Positions 11,089 to 23,600 are shown, numbered from the stretch's first letter. The stretch is DNA of 64,000 bases from Opisthocomus hoazin (GCF_030867145.1 NC_134454.1:68616308-68680307); one strand, 5' to 3'. Numbers and translations are program-made. The notes: generated by a model not told the origin, from the letters alone.

Positions 11089-14000
11089 AAGACTGCTTCT
11101 AATTATAATTGGTTAAAGTTGCAGTGAAGTAGTGGAAGGCTGGGAATTAATTAAGATCAGATTTACTTTCTGTACCATGAGTGGAGGATGTTATATTAAT
11201 AGTTTTTAAAAGAGTTGTACTTTTCAGGTATTGTCTAGTTTTGAGCAGTTAACCAGCAAAATAGTTATTTTGTTGATATATTATTTCAGGCAATCAGTCA
11301 AACTCAAGCTCACACACTATTGAAAACTGTGTCAAATTGAAAACAGTGATTCACTATTGAAAATACAGTGTGGAAAGAAATGCAGAACATGATAATCTCT
11401 TGATATATACTTTCTCACTGTGTTATATTAATGTTAATTTGGAGATGACAAAAGAAATCAGAAAGCTTATCCAATTAGAGGAATATATAGCATCTTCCTA
11501 ACAAGTATTTTTTCATGTTGGAAATTGCTGCTTTAGATTAGCTTCACTATTGAAGTTGTCTTGGGCTCTTTCTGATTTGCATTTCAATCATCACAACATC
11601 AGAAGCTTGTAAGTACAAACAAGAAACCTTCTGGACTGTCATGGACACATAAAGCTGAGGGAAAGCTAGGAATCTCTTCAAGAGGGTGGTCCAGCCAGCA
11701 GCTGTGGATGAATCCAGCCTTTCGGACAATTCTATCCAATCTGTCTTGGCTTGGAAGGACGTGGTGAACCGTTGAAAGAAAGCACAGCGAAGCTCAAAGG
11801 CACCTCGTGTTGTTGTGTGCAGAATGGCGCCTAGAATCTGAGCAGTCAATGTATACCTCGGAGAGAGAATCAAAGTAAAAACATATTAATTCTGAGTATT
11901 TATGTGACCCACTCTTTCTACCAGTCTGTGTGCACACTCACTGTTGTATCATGTCGATTAAGACTGATTACAGGCTGTATTTTTTCTCATGTATTCCTTT
12001 CTCTAAATCAGCAGAAGAGACAAGGTGGTGCGCGGGCAAAGGATCTGCGCTATGTAGTGAATCAAGCTGTTGTCAGCGTTCCTTACCTCTCTTGCTTCAG
12101 TACAATCCTGTGTGGAGACAAGTGTCTTATCACACAATTGAACAATTAGTACACACAATCCATAATAAAATTGGATGCTACTTTATAGCCTCTTTCTATT
12201 AATAACTTAAAACATACCTGGCTAGGCAAACCCTCTGAGAAAAAAGTTGACGTGTTTTAGGAGGTTACTTGGGAAGGTCTGCCTTGGTAAGCGTATCAAC
12301 TATTCCTGTCCTGTTCTTTCTTTTGTCAGGTACCTGCTTATGGACAGTATGAGTTACAGGATGTTGGCTAGAAAGACTCTTGTTCTGGCTAAGTATGGCC
12401 ATTCTCACATAAAATGCATTGTAATAATTTCTCTTTTCTAGACCATGGTCATCTTTTCATAATATGCATTTCTTCAGCTTGATTCTGCAGGATATTCGTC
12501 AGTATTCAGACCATTAGTAACCATAAATTTACTAATAAAGTCACATTTGTACATAAGCATAGTAAGGCCTTAATTTGTTTTATGATTGGGTGAATACAGA
12601 TTTGGAACTACGAATCTACTTTATATCTTTTGAATGTATTTGCAGTAACATTTTACATTACTATAGCAAATGATGCAATTGGTGCGGATTCCAAATCACA
12701 CTTTGGAATTTGAACATTCAACACCTTTAAGGGTTTTAGTGGTAATAAGGCATTTCACTTGCAGGATTACACACTGTTGAAATAGAACAAATATTTTACA
12801 ATGCAACACTTTTATGAAAAAGCTATTTCTTTAAATTACATCATTTTTTGTTGAAACTTAAAGCAATAATTATTTTGTATTCCTACAGATGGAACTTATT
12901 TTCTCTCTTCAGTGTGCAGCAATATTTTTAATTTGAAAAATGTAGTCTCTTATTAAATAGAAAGCTTAAATGCAGAAAGTAATATTTGTATTTATGAAGA
13001 TAATGCTTTGATTGCCACTAAAAAATTTAAGAGGAAAATGCACAGAGCAGACAACGAATAACATTCCTGGCTGGAACACAGAGGAATAAATGGGATTTTC
13101 TGGAAACAAGGTGAAGTTAATTTCTTCACAGTTGTAATCAAAATGATACTTTGAAATGATCAAGTGTAGAAAGTGATTTCTACATACGTATTTTACACTA
13201 GGGTACTCTCTGAGAGCAGCCTGTTAAGTACATCCACTCATCTACTGACGTACTTTTTCTTTCTCTAGTCTAAGCTTCCAAAGTTTCTTCTGATTCTCTT
13301 AGATATCGTAGTTACTGTTTCCCCTTTCACTTCAGACGAGGGCTTGATGGTAGTTCTTTGAAAAGTAAGCAAAACAGATCCTCTTGGGACTTAACTATAC
13401 CATCATTTTTGCTTTCCTTAAAATGATTTTCTTTAAAATAGATAATGTCTTTAAAATGGAGAGGAAAAGAAAGGACTTCAAGATTATCTTGCAAAAACAT
13501 TTGGGCAGATAGTCTGTAGTTCTTGTTACAGTGAAGAAACTAGAAGAGCCTGAAGGGTTGCAACTCTGGTTTAGCTCTTTCCCAGCAGTGAACCAATTTT
13601 ATGAGATGTTTTTCGAAGGTTTGTTGCTTGAAATTCTAAGTTACAGAGTCAAAATGTGGGCCTTATCTATGTGGATCTATTCCATATGATAGAGTAAGAT
13701 CTGGCTGACTGTTATTACTTTCAACAAAATAAGTTTCTGTGCAATCTCAAGTAACGGCTACATAATGGTCTCATTCTGTTCTCTTGCCACATCCCTTCTC
13801 AACTATAATTTTCTTTAATTCAAAAGTAACTCTGGTCTTTTTTCTGGTATAGGTGACAAGGTGATTAAATGCAACAGTTTGACAATGAAAAATGTGTGAA
13901 TAGATGGCTGCAGAATCTCACAGACTCCACAATAAAAGGTTTCACTGTGACAGTCTGTGACCTTATCAGGCCTAACATGTTAGACATGCCTCCATGTCTC

Positions 14001-16229
14001 TAACAGAAAACAAATGTGTGGTGATAAGAAAATCTTTAATAGCTATGTATGATCTGAAATTCATTGAAGATGCAGAAATAGGGACTTTTCAATGGAGACG
14101 AATCAGGGGTGTGTATTTTCAGCTGCTTTTATCTAGTTTAATACTGAAGCAATTGGATTTTTATGACAATTTTGAAAAGTTTGACGGAGTTGTGTCTGTC
14201 TTTGACTGCAACCTTGCTGCAACACTTCCTTCCTTAATTTCCATTGTTACTCTGTTTTGGCTCATATATCCTTTCTCCTCCAGATGTTTATATCTTTCTG
14301 ATGCTTGCAGATGTTTACTATAATCTTTATCACTGTCTAAAACATCTATTAATCATACATATTCTGCTTTTCTTGGTCTGACACAATGTAAGATAGTTTT
14401 CTTCTAATTTTTGTAACTTCCTCATCTTTGGCACAAGACCCAAGTTCAATGTGTTTTGAAATTATCACCACTTGACACATGCATGATTGGTGGAGAACAC
14501 TGAGTAGACTGTATTGAGTAATTTATGCAATGTGTCAAGTAACTTATACAATATTCAGCACCGTGGTTGTCAAGCCATTGTAGGACAATGAAATTTTAGA
14601 AGCTCTAGTGCAAGTCTGGAAAAAAAATCATCAGATTTTTCTTGGGTGGTAGAAATACACGTGTGAAAAGCACAACTTTTTTTTGCATATACAGAAAGAA
14701 CTACAGCAAGATATTCAATAATCAGTAGTAAAACTTGACATCATCCTAGTAATTTTCCCCAGTAAAAGGTCTGATCTGATTTTGTAATTGCAAAAGTAAA
14801 ATGTATGAAATAATCCTTAGCCCTAAATGTTTCTTTTGAGATGCTTAATTTATTTTATGCATGAACCAGGGCAATTGATCCTCTTCATCAAATGTGAATA
14901 TGTAATTGTGTTTGTTGATTCACAGATTAATTAGTATAAATTCGGACAACAGCTATGCTTTTGCCATCCTTATGTCTGATACTCAAATTTCTTGATGTAG
15001 AATATACTTGCAAAGCGTGATTGTTCTGCATGTAGAGATGGTGGCAAAATCCTGTTTAATTAAATGGCAACAGTATGCGGCCTACACAAGAGGTACTAAA
15101 AGCTGTGTGGGAGGTTAATGTAAAGTTATCAGTAGTCTGGGGTTTCCTCTGGAGACTGTTCTGTAAATTTAGCTTTAATTGAAAACAGAGAAAAAAAAAT
15201 CTTAAGAATTTCTCTGCTAAGTGTAAATTACATGCTAGCTTAAAGTAAATAATTATATAAAAACTTACAGAATTATGATATTTTTACTGTAATAGAGGAG
15301 GAAATTGCCAAAAATGAAGGCGGTACAGAAAAAGCCTTTAAAATCCCAGCATTAAAATAACAATAAAAGGTAACATAAAACAAGCAGTGCCAATTTCTCT
15401 GGTAGTTTAAAAATCTTTCAGCTCTTCGTTAACATGCTTGTATATCAGATGATTTTCATTGATTTCCTGGATAAAGCAGAGGCTGGACGTACTCTGCCAT
15501 AGCTTTTTTAGAGAAGAGTTACACAAAACAAAGTAGAAGATGCTAAGCTGAAAAGCAGCTGCATCATTGCAGATGAATATACTCTAGAGTAAGATTTCTT
15601 TCAATATTGGTAAGTACTGGATTTGTATTAGAAGCTTTTCTGTGGTTCTGATGACCTCACATCTCATGGTTTTTCTTCTTTCTAAATGCCTTACTGAGTA
15701 ATGGAATCATGGCTGTTGCACTTTTCGGGATCTCAGTTACAGCCACGAATAGAACCCAAGCATCCTGAATCCCAGCTGAAGTGTAAGTGGCATTTCAATT
15801 ACAGGCTGAGTTGAAGATCCATTATTCCTTTGATGCTCTTGGAAAAATGTGCTTGCCCTTATGCAATACTTGCTGACAGATGTGAAATCTGCAATTTCTG
15901 AGTAAGGTGAGGAATTGCTAGGAGTTGCTAGATGTAAGAGTTTTTTGTAGATTTGGGGACAGTCACCCCAATATTGGGTTATTTTGCCTATCTTTGAGAC
16001 ATGTTGGATTTGGAAAAAAAAACAACAAACAAACTGTTAAAAATACTAGTGAGAGCAATCTACCGAAGACCAAGTAAAGGTGAGCAACAGACCGTCCTGA
16101 CCTGTGATTAAAAAAAATCCAGAAAAGTAAGCACAAACCTTCTCAAGATATTTTAAGAAAATTGAGTGGGAGCAGGCAAAGATAATCAGGACAGTAAAGT
16201 CGTAGAACATGTACTTCAAAGACAGTAGA
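11089..16229 (+). other. PDE4D: PDE4D intron, largely unrecognised
   Basis: AT-rich sequence. The only segment that stands out is 11547-12130, described separately. The beginning of the CR1 at the right-hand end is uncertain: 16030-16230 could belong to it. Confidence 0.6.
11547..11885 (-). other. Unidentified protein-like open frame
   Basis: On the minus strand the frame is open from 11885 to the stop at 11547, about 112 codons. It lacks an ATG near its 5' end, since the first start-like codon is TTG at 11871-11873. The translation has a balanced composition, with segments such as GAFELRCAFFQRFTTSFQAK and TDWIELSERLDSSTAAGWTT, and the local GC content is higher than its surroundings. I do not recognise the family. 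It could be a remnant of an unrecognised transposon or pseudogene, or chance: a few open frames of this length are expected by chance in 64 kb of this composition. No function is proposed. Confidence 0.3.
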
Positions 16230-16328
16230 AATACAGCTGTAGGCAGGGTCATAAAGGGGAGCGCTGAGAGGAAATAAGTCCACAATTGGGACAGCAAGAA
16301 AATCCTCTTGTTGCTCACCACACCCCCC

Positions 16329-16963
16329 CAGGTGCCTCTGCACAATAGGTATGAGGCTCTAGCTGTGGAGGACCAGTCAGTGGATGATGCGGGTGTCGAT
16401 CCACCTACACCAGAAGAGTTGTGGAGAACAGAAAGACCCACCCCCCCATATTACTTCCACAAGAAAGAAGGGTCATAGTTACAGGAGACTATCTTCCGAG
16501 GGGAACAGAGGGTCCAATATAACCAGCAGACCCTCCTCATAGGGAAGTCTACTGCCTCACAGGAGCTTGGGTTAGAGACACCACTAGGAAATTTCCTAGC
16601 CTGGTGCAGCCCTCAAACTATTACCCATTACTGGTCTTCCACAAAGTTGCAGTACATAGGCCAAGGGTGATCAAAAGAGACTTCAGGACCTTAGGGCGGT
16701 TACTGAAGAAATCTGGGGAACAGGTTATTTTTTCTTCCCTCCTTCCAGTTACGGGCGGTGACATTGCAAGGAAGAGGTGGACCCAATCTGTTAATACATG
16801 GCTCTCTGGCTGGTGTCATGGACACAACTTTATGTTTTTTGATGACTGGATGGCCTACACAGCACCAGGCTTGCTGGCATCAGATGGGATTCGCCTTTCT
16901 CAAAGGGGAAAGAGGGTCTTTGCTCAGGAGCTTGCGGGGCTCATTGGCAGGGCTTTAAAGTAG
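16329..16963 (+). pseudogene. CR1 ORF1 remnant with inactivated SGNH/esterase domain
   Basis: CR1 ORF1 proteins carry a C-terminal SGNH-hydrolase (esterase) domain. Here the upstream part reads VPLHNRYEALAVEDQSVDD, then a frameshift near the C run at 16440. The GDSL block follows as VIVTGDYLPRG (GDY at 16484-16492), so the catalytic serine position is tyrosine. A TAA stop lies at 16520-16522. The C-terminal block reads LASDGIRLSQRGK, with arginine (16892-16894) where the catalytic histidine of DGxHLS is expected. The last 119 codons are open from 16604. Losing both the nucleophile and the general base shows the domain is dead in this copy. Confidence 0.8.
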
Positions 16964-17189
16964 ATGTGATAGGGGAGGGGGAACATAGGAGGCTTGCCGG
17001 TGACAAACTATGGGGTGATACACAACGATTGGAGGGATGGGGTGCTAGTAGGGGCCCTCAGACTGTTGCCCAGAGGCTGCTGCAGCACAGTTGGAGTCTT
17101 GTGGAGATGAGCTGGAAGCTCCTGAGGTAGTAGGAGCCAACAAGTAAGCTTCTGTGAAACACCCCAAGGGAAACAAGGGGTGTTCCTCT

Positions 17190-18187
17190 ATGAAGGTGAC
17201 ATGGCCAACAGCCCAGATGGAGTGCCTCTACATTAATGCAAGCAGCATGGGAAACAAACAGGAAGAGTTGGAAGTTACCATGCTGCCAGAAAGCTATGAC
17301 CTGATTGCCATTACTGAAATTCGGTGGAATGAATCCCATGACAGGAATGTGGCTATCAATGGCTACAGGCTGTTCAGAAGGGACAGGCAGTGAAAGAGGA
17401 GTGGAGGCGTTGCCCTCTACATCAAGAAATTGATACAGTGCGAACAGCTGTCCCTGAAGAATAGCCATGAGCAGGATGAAAGATTATGAATCAGCGACAG
17501 AGGCAACAAAGGGAACCTGGTTGTGGGTGACTACTACAGGCTGCCTGATCAAGGGACGCCTGCTGATGAAGCCTTCTTCCTCCAGCTCCAGCAGGCTTTG
17601 CACTTGCAGTCTTTCATCCTACTCGAGGACTTCAGCCACCCTGACATCTGCTGGAAAAGTAGTGTGGCGAGCTGTAGGCAAACCGGGAGACTCCTAGAAT
17701 GCATTGAGGGTAACTTTTTAAGCCAGGTAATTGACACCCCTACCCAAGGGGATGTAATACTGGCCATGATGGTCACCAATGCAAGTGAGCTCATCAGTGA
17801 CATCAAGATTGGAGGCAGCCTGGGCTACAGTGATAGTGCATTAGTGGAGTTCACAGTCCTGAGGGGTATGGGAAAGGCAAGGAGTATAGTCAGGACCTTG
17901 AATTTTAGGAAAGCCAAATTCTAGCTCTTCAAGGTGTTAGTCAGTAGGACCCCTGGGAAACAGTCCTCAGCGACAGGGGAGCAGAACAGAGCTGGCTGAT
18001 CTTTAAGGACACTTTCCACAGAGCGCAGGAGCTCTCTGACCCCAGGTGTAAGAAGAGAGGCAAGAAAGGGAAGAGACCAGCATGACTAAGTCAAGACCTG
18101 ATGGTCAAACTGAAGGGGAAGAGTGAACTGCACAGGCAGTTGAAGCACGGACAGGTATCATGGGAAGAGTATAGGGATGCTGGCCGT
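17190..18187 (+). pseudogene. CR1 ORF2 endonuclease-domain remnant
   Basis: This is the apurinic-type endonuclease domain that nicks target DNA for target-primed reverse transcription in CR1. Visible blocks are YINASSMGNKQEELE, LIAITEIRWNES (metal-binding glutamate retained), NGYRLFRRDRQ followed by a TGA, YYRLPDQG, and LLEDFSHPDICWKS (consensus GDFN has become EDFS). GYSDSALVEF follows, where the catalytic SDH has become SDS (17829-17837). Further stops follow after 17924. It is non-functional and ends at the chimeric junction 18187/18188. Confidence 0.82.
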
Positions 18188-18939
18188 TCAGTTCATCACA
18201 CGTCTCTGCCGCTCCTTCCTCCTCAGGGGGAGCACTCCTCACACTCTGCCGCTGCTCCAGCGTGGGGTCCCACCCACGAGAGACAGTCCTCCATGAACTG
18301 CTCCAATGTGGGTCCCTTCCACGGGGTGCAGTCCTTCAGGAACAGGCTGCTCCCGTGTGGGTCCCCCACGGGGTCACAAGTCCTGCCAGCAAACCTGCTC
18401 CAGCATGGGCTTCTCTCTCTCCATGGGTCCACAGGTCCTGCCAGGAGCCTGCTCCAGCATGGGCTTCCCACAGGGTCACAGTCTCTTTTGGGCATCCAGT
18501 TGCTCCAGAGTGGGGTCCTTTCCATGGGCTACAGGTGGATACCTGCTCCACCATGGACCTCCATGGGCTGGAGGGGGACAGCATGCCTCACCGTGGTCGG
18601 CTCCATGGGCTGCAGAGGAATCTCTGCTCCAGCACGTGGAACACTTCCTCCCGCTCTTTTCTTCACTGACCTCAGTGTCTGCAGAGTTGTTTCTCTCACG
18701 TATTCTCACTTCTCTCTTCCAGCTGCTGTTTTGCAGGATTTTTTCCCCCTTCTTTACTATGTTATTCCAGAGGCGCTACCACCATCTCTTATGGGCTTGA
18801 CCTTGGCCAGCAGTGGGTCCGTCTTGGAGACAGCTGGCATTGGCTCTATAGGACATGGGGAAAGCTTCTGGCAGCTCCTCACAAAAAACAACCCTGTACC
18901 TACTCCACTACCAAAACCCTGCCACCCAAACCCAATACA
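18188..18939 (-). mobile_element. Truncated ERV LTR (left-arm copy), minus orientation
   Basis: Read on the minus strand it begins TGTATTGGGTTTGGGTGG at 18939 and is the same LTR as 29825-30576. The last 313 bp of the LTR, present in the right locus, are missing here: the sequence switches to CR1 endonuclease at 18187. The long open frame across this LTR (about 290 codons on the + strand) reads it antisense and is a by-product of stop-poor GC-rich tandem sequence, not a gene. Confidence 0.85.
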
Positions 18940-19234
18940 CACTTACCCAGGTTTCATTTTAAAAATGCTTTAAAATGAGGAAGAGTAATGCATGTATATT
19001 GTAATAGCTATCTGCTAATTATAGCTTTGGTGTATTCCATTTGTATACCTATTTTATAATTAGTAACACTATTATGTTATTAAGAACAATGGGGTTTTAC
19101 ATTTACACAGTGTTTTTCATGTACTTCGTCCAAAAAATACAAAGAAGATGTCTCTACCTGTATTTTAAAACAGGTGGAAACTGATCCACAGGGTAGAAGA
19201 CATGGTAAAGTATTAAGGCAGACTTTCAGTTAAA
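18940..19234. other. Non-repeat linker duplicated in both arms (left copy)
   Basis: AT-rich sequence between the LTR start and the CR1 restart. It is identical to 29530-29824 in reverse complement as far as I compared. It does not resemble CR1 or LTR, so it looks like ordinary intron sequence carried along in the duplication. This shows that the duplicated unit is a genomic segment and not one transposon. Confidence 0.75.
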
Positions 19235-20623
19235 GGGAAACGTTGTGCCCATTTTTAAAAAGGGTAGAAAGGAGGACCCTGGGAACTACTAACCTGCCAG
19301 CCTCAGCTCTGTGCCTGGGAAGATCATGGAACAGGTCCTCCTAGAAGCTATGCTAAGGCACATGGAGGACAGGCAGCATGATTCGAGACAGCCAGCATGG
19401 CTTCACCAAGGGCAAGTCCAGACATGACTACATCAGTGAACAAGGGAAGAGCTACGGATGTGATCTGTCTGGACTTCTGTAAGGCCTTTGACACGGTTCC
19501 CCACAACATCCTTCTCGCTAAATTGGAGAGATATGGATTTGACGGGTGGACTGTTCAGTGGAGAAGGAATTGGTTGGAAGGTTGCAGCCAGAGGGTAGTA
19601 GTCAATGGCTCAATGTCCAGATGGACACTGGTGACAAGTGGTTTCCCTCAGGGGTACGTACGGGGACGGGTGCTGTTTAACATTTGCATCAATGACTTAG
19701 ACAGCGAGATCGAGTGCACCCTCAGCAAGTCTGCAGATGACACCAAGCTGGGTGGTGTAGCTGACTCGCCAGAAGGATGGCAATCCAGAGGGACCTGGAC
19801 AAGCTCAAGAAGTGCGTTTGTGTGAAACTCAGGAAGCTGAACAAGGCCAAGTGCAAGGTCTTGCACCTAGGTTGGGGCAACGCCTGCTACCAATACAGGT
19901 TGGGGGATGAAGGGATTGAGAGCAGCCCTGCTGAGAAGGACTTGGGGGCACTGTTGGGTGAAAAGCTGGACATGAGCCACCAATGTGCGCTCGCAGCCCA
20001 GAAGGCCAACTGTATCCTGGGCTGCATCAAAAGAAGTGTTTCCAGCAGGTCGAGGGAGGTGATTCTGCCATTCTACTCCGCTCTGGTGAGACCCCGCCTG
20101 GAGTCCTGCATCCAGCTCTGGAGCCCTCCACAAATGAAGGATGTGGAGCGGTTAGAGCGGGTCCAGAGGAGGGCCACAAAAATGATCAGAGGGCTGGCGC
20201 ACATCTCCTACGAGGAAAAGCTGAGAGAGTTGGGGTTGTTCAGCCTGGGGAAGAAAAGGCTGCAGGGAGACCTTATTGCAGTCTTCCAGTACCTGAATGG
20301 GGCCTACAGGAAAGAAGGGAAAATCTTTTTAGCCAGGCCTGTTGAGACAGGACAAGGAGTAATGACTTTAAACTAAGGGAGGGTGGAGTCAGACTAGACA
20401 TAAGAAAGACAGTTTTTACCATGAAGGTGGTGAAACACTGGAACGGGTTGCCCAGAGAGGTTGCGGAGGCCCCACCCCTGGAAACATTCCAGGTCAGGTT
20501 GGACGGGACTCTGAGCAACCTGATCTAGTGGAAGATGTTGCTGCTCATTGCAGGGGGTTTGGACTAGATGGCCTCTAAAGGTCCCTTCCAACCCAAAGCT
20601 TTCTATGATTCTATGATTCTGTG
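19235..20623 (+). mobile_element. CR1 3' half (RT to tail), left copy, decayed
   Basis: CR1 resumes at [20 protein letters not shown], the RT domain start of motifs 0-1. Frameshifts follow before [17 protein letters not shown] (19460-19510) and [15 protein letters not shown] (about 19640). The catalytic block is SADD at 19730-19741 instead of FADD. The C-terminal part reads [17 protein letters not shown] and [17 protein letters not shown]. The 3' end is CTATGATTCTATGATTCTGTG (20603-20623), the CR1 tail repeat. The same defects are present in the right arm, so the element was already dead before duplication. Confidence 0.93.
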
Positions 20624-23600
20624 TTCCAGTTTTCGAAGAACATTTGAGCTTTCTGCTTGTTTGCTTGAATATGTTGCACTGGCATCTAGGTACCTAAGAA
20701 TGACTGAAGTCAGTGAGATCCAAGCCTAAAAGTTTTAATTTTTTGAATTTAGACCTTTGAAAATCTGGAGTGCAACTGACAATACAACATTTCTTTCAGT
20801 CTCAGAGTGCCAGCATAGTGACTAAAAAAAAATTTGCAAAGCGTCTCTAGAATACTTTCTAATGAGCCCTGATGATAGTGCATGATAACAGAAGTTATAT
20901 TCATGGTAGTCCTGTAACACAGCAATAGCAGTTGCTACTGTCTTTTGCATGAATTCATGAGATGCTATTAGCATTACAAAGAGAGGACTTGTTTTGGGTG
21001 CTCTCTTTTGGCTTTGAATCCTATTTAGAAATCCAATAATAACAATTTTTTTGCTGATCTTTTGTGTGATTCCAGGAGGTAGGACTGGCAGCTTTAACAC
21101 AGGGAATTCAGTAAGTGTTATCTTGTTTCTTTAATTATAAATTAAAATAACTTTAAAGAATACAGACAGCTTAGAAAGGTTGTTAGAAATATCCCCTATA
21201 CACCATAAAAAAAATTCAAGATATTTGGAGAAAATTCAGTCTGCAAACTCAGAAAGTTGAATTTATAAGCCAAGTTTAATTATGGTAGGGTTCTTCCAAG
21301 AAGCACTGTGGAGGCAAGGAAAGAAATCTCGTGGAAGAGCTGTGCTCTAAGTTTTCCACCTGTGTCAAGGCTAATAAAATGTGCATAGGGTATTGCTGAA
21401 CTAATGCAGAGTAACAAGGAACTGTGATGAGAAGTAAATGATGCTGTTGAAATTGTTTAAATTACCATCATTCCTCCCTTGTAACGCATTTTCCATAGGA
21501 AATATCAAGAGCTGTATGATGCTTAACAGCTCAATAGTTACTTAAATGTATCTATTATATGATATGCTTAACTAAGAAGTAAAAGGGCATGCCACAACAT
21601 ATTGAAAAATGCAAAATATCGTGGAAAAGGTTGAAGGAATAAAAGAAAACAAAGCAGGAATATTTTTGCTACGAGTAGAGCGGTGTAAGAGTATGAACTA
21701 AGAAATGAACCTCACTTAGGGGATATAGTTGGATTTTTTTTCTCTTGATGATTTCAGATGAAGCTGCCCGGCACTTTCTAATTATCACAGCATTTACTGA
21801 CAGTAATTATTTCAGTAATTAAAGCAATAAGTGGATTATGATTTCTTACCCGTCACTATATCTCAGTCAGAGAAATCATAAGTAGTGAGCTACTGGTGGT
21901 GTTTTTTCCTTTAGCATTAAATTAATATTAGCTATCCATCATGAATAAGATCCAAACCAGATGATTTCATTGCCTGAGTGATCAGTGGCACGCAAAGTCC
22001 TGATTCTCTGAAGTATGAGCTGTTTGCTCATTTGCAGAACCTGAGGACAGAGCTTAGTGTTCCATGTTTTACAATACCTAGCAGATTGTAAGATAATAAA
22101 CCTGTACGTAATTCATTCTGTGGTGATATTGCAGTTTTCATTGCTTCCTACAAGGATGTAGATTAGACAAGGTTTTGGGAAAGTATTCACAATCAACTTT
22201 TTATATGTATAGAAAGCTGCTATGTTGTTCATGAAGACCCTCATGATACTGAATATATGAACATTTCTTTCCTTGAAGTGTTCACTATTAAAAAAACATC
22301 AAGACCCACGACCTCCAAATCACCAGGAACAAAAATGCAAAGACAAAATCTTACAAGTATTCCCCATTAATCCTGAGATGTTAATCACATTCTAAAAATA
22401 GTGGCTAGGCACTGATGTTTTCTAGTATCTCGGACTCCATCTTTAATTAATCGCTGTTCCAGTACAAATTTAAGATGTCCTGATTGCACTGGACCATGTT
22501 AGTACAAGCAGCATGTAGCCACACTGCCCTAAAAGAGGTAACAATTCATGACTCCTATTCTTGCCTCTCTAAGGCTCCGTTGATGATGTAGAGGGGAAGC
22601 AGGGCAACAGTGCTTCAGTGAACGCTGACTCAGGCAAGACAGAGCTAGGAATGGTTTCAGGGTTTGTACTCTTTGTGGTGGCTGCCTTGGCTCATCACAA
22701 TCTGGCTACCATCCCCATAGGGTTTATAAACCCTGCAAATATCAAACAGAATCTCAGCTTCTAGTTTTTTTAAAGCAGTGAAAAGTAGTTCTAAATAATT
22801 TAATCTTTCTCTGTTTCTCTCCGCTTGAAAATACTAGTCAGAGGAAAGAGAGAGTTGAAGAGAACTATGTAGGTGCTAGCTGAAGTGATAAGATAGGAAT
22901 AAAGCTTTCCACCATTTTTATAAAATAAGTAACTTGAAAAACATGGCATTTTACTGTGCAAACAGTTGTCTATGAGATCTTTCACATTTGTCTCTGGAGG
23001 GCAGTACTTCTCTTATGCAAGTGATTCATTTGACAAATGTGAAAGGATTTTCAGCCAATGAATTTCATATTTTCAGAGCATAACTAAAACTGATATATTA
23101 TACAGGCTACAGGCAAATATTGCAATTCAAATAACATTCACTTGTAGCTCAAATATGAGCTGAATAATCCAAATTTCAATGAAGACAGCAGAAAAACCTC
23201 CTAGTGGTTCTAGCTGGAGGACTATCAAACCCAAATGAGCTAAGCTTAGTAAATAAAGCCATTAATATCACCAGGATATTTTCAGCAAGTAAGAGATGCA
23301 CAAGTAACAAATGACAATTTTGATAAATAACACTTTTTTATATTTCAAGTTATTATGCTTCAGTAAAGGCCTTTACTTTGGAGTTACAGACGGGAAATTA
23401 AATTGGCAATATTCACACTTGCTTACCCACATTCATGAGTGCTGCTTTCCCCTCTATCCTTCATTTAAATAATAAGTAATCCACTGACATGCAAAATTAC
23501 ATTTTATTATTCAAACTGTTAATATTTTTGATCCACCAAAAGCAAGTAATTAAGAAACTTTTTACTGGAAATAACATTTGTTAAGATAATTTACATCTAT

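Larger units (their letters stand above)
16230..18187 (+). mobile_element. CR1 5' portion (ORF1 to endonuclease), broken
   Basis: The order is a decayed ORF1 (about 16329-16963) with its esterase-like domain, an inter-ORF segment with a run of degenerate CR1 sequence, then the ORF2 endonuclease domain (17190-18187). Similarity ends abruptly at 18187 with a residue string like WEEYRDAGR. The next base begins LTR sequence in the opposite orientation. About 570 bp of CR1 expected before the RT block resumes is absent, and CR1 only restarts at 19235. The 5' boundary is uncertain. Confidence 0.85.
18188..20616. repeat. Left arm of a 2429-bp inverted repeat
   Basis: The arm is the reverse complement of 28148-30576 with the coordinate rule left + right = 48764 and no net indel. 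Comparing both arms I found four substitutions, at 18233 (C; G in the other arm read on this strand), 18370 (G/A), 19290 (T/C) and 19926 (C/A), or about 99.8% identity. The arm is composite: an LTR fragment, a non-repeat segment and a CR1 3' half. The outer edge falls inside the LTR; the inner edge falls in the CR1 tail repeat. Confidence 0.95.

Noticed and set aside
18101..18973. 290-codon open frame on the + strand, and its 271-codon counterpart at 29791-30606
   Set aside because: They read antisense across an LTR with a GC-rich, stop-poor tandem centre; several frames on both strands are open there, and the segment has no protein similarity that I recognise.
16230..20623. One CR1 interrupted by a simple LTR insertion
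   Set aside because: A simple insertion would leave a whole LTR and contiguous CR1 on both sides; here the LTR is cut, about 570 bp of CR1 is missing and a non-CR1 linker is present.
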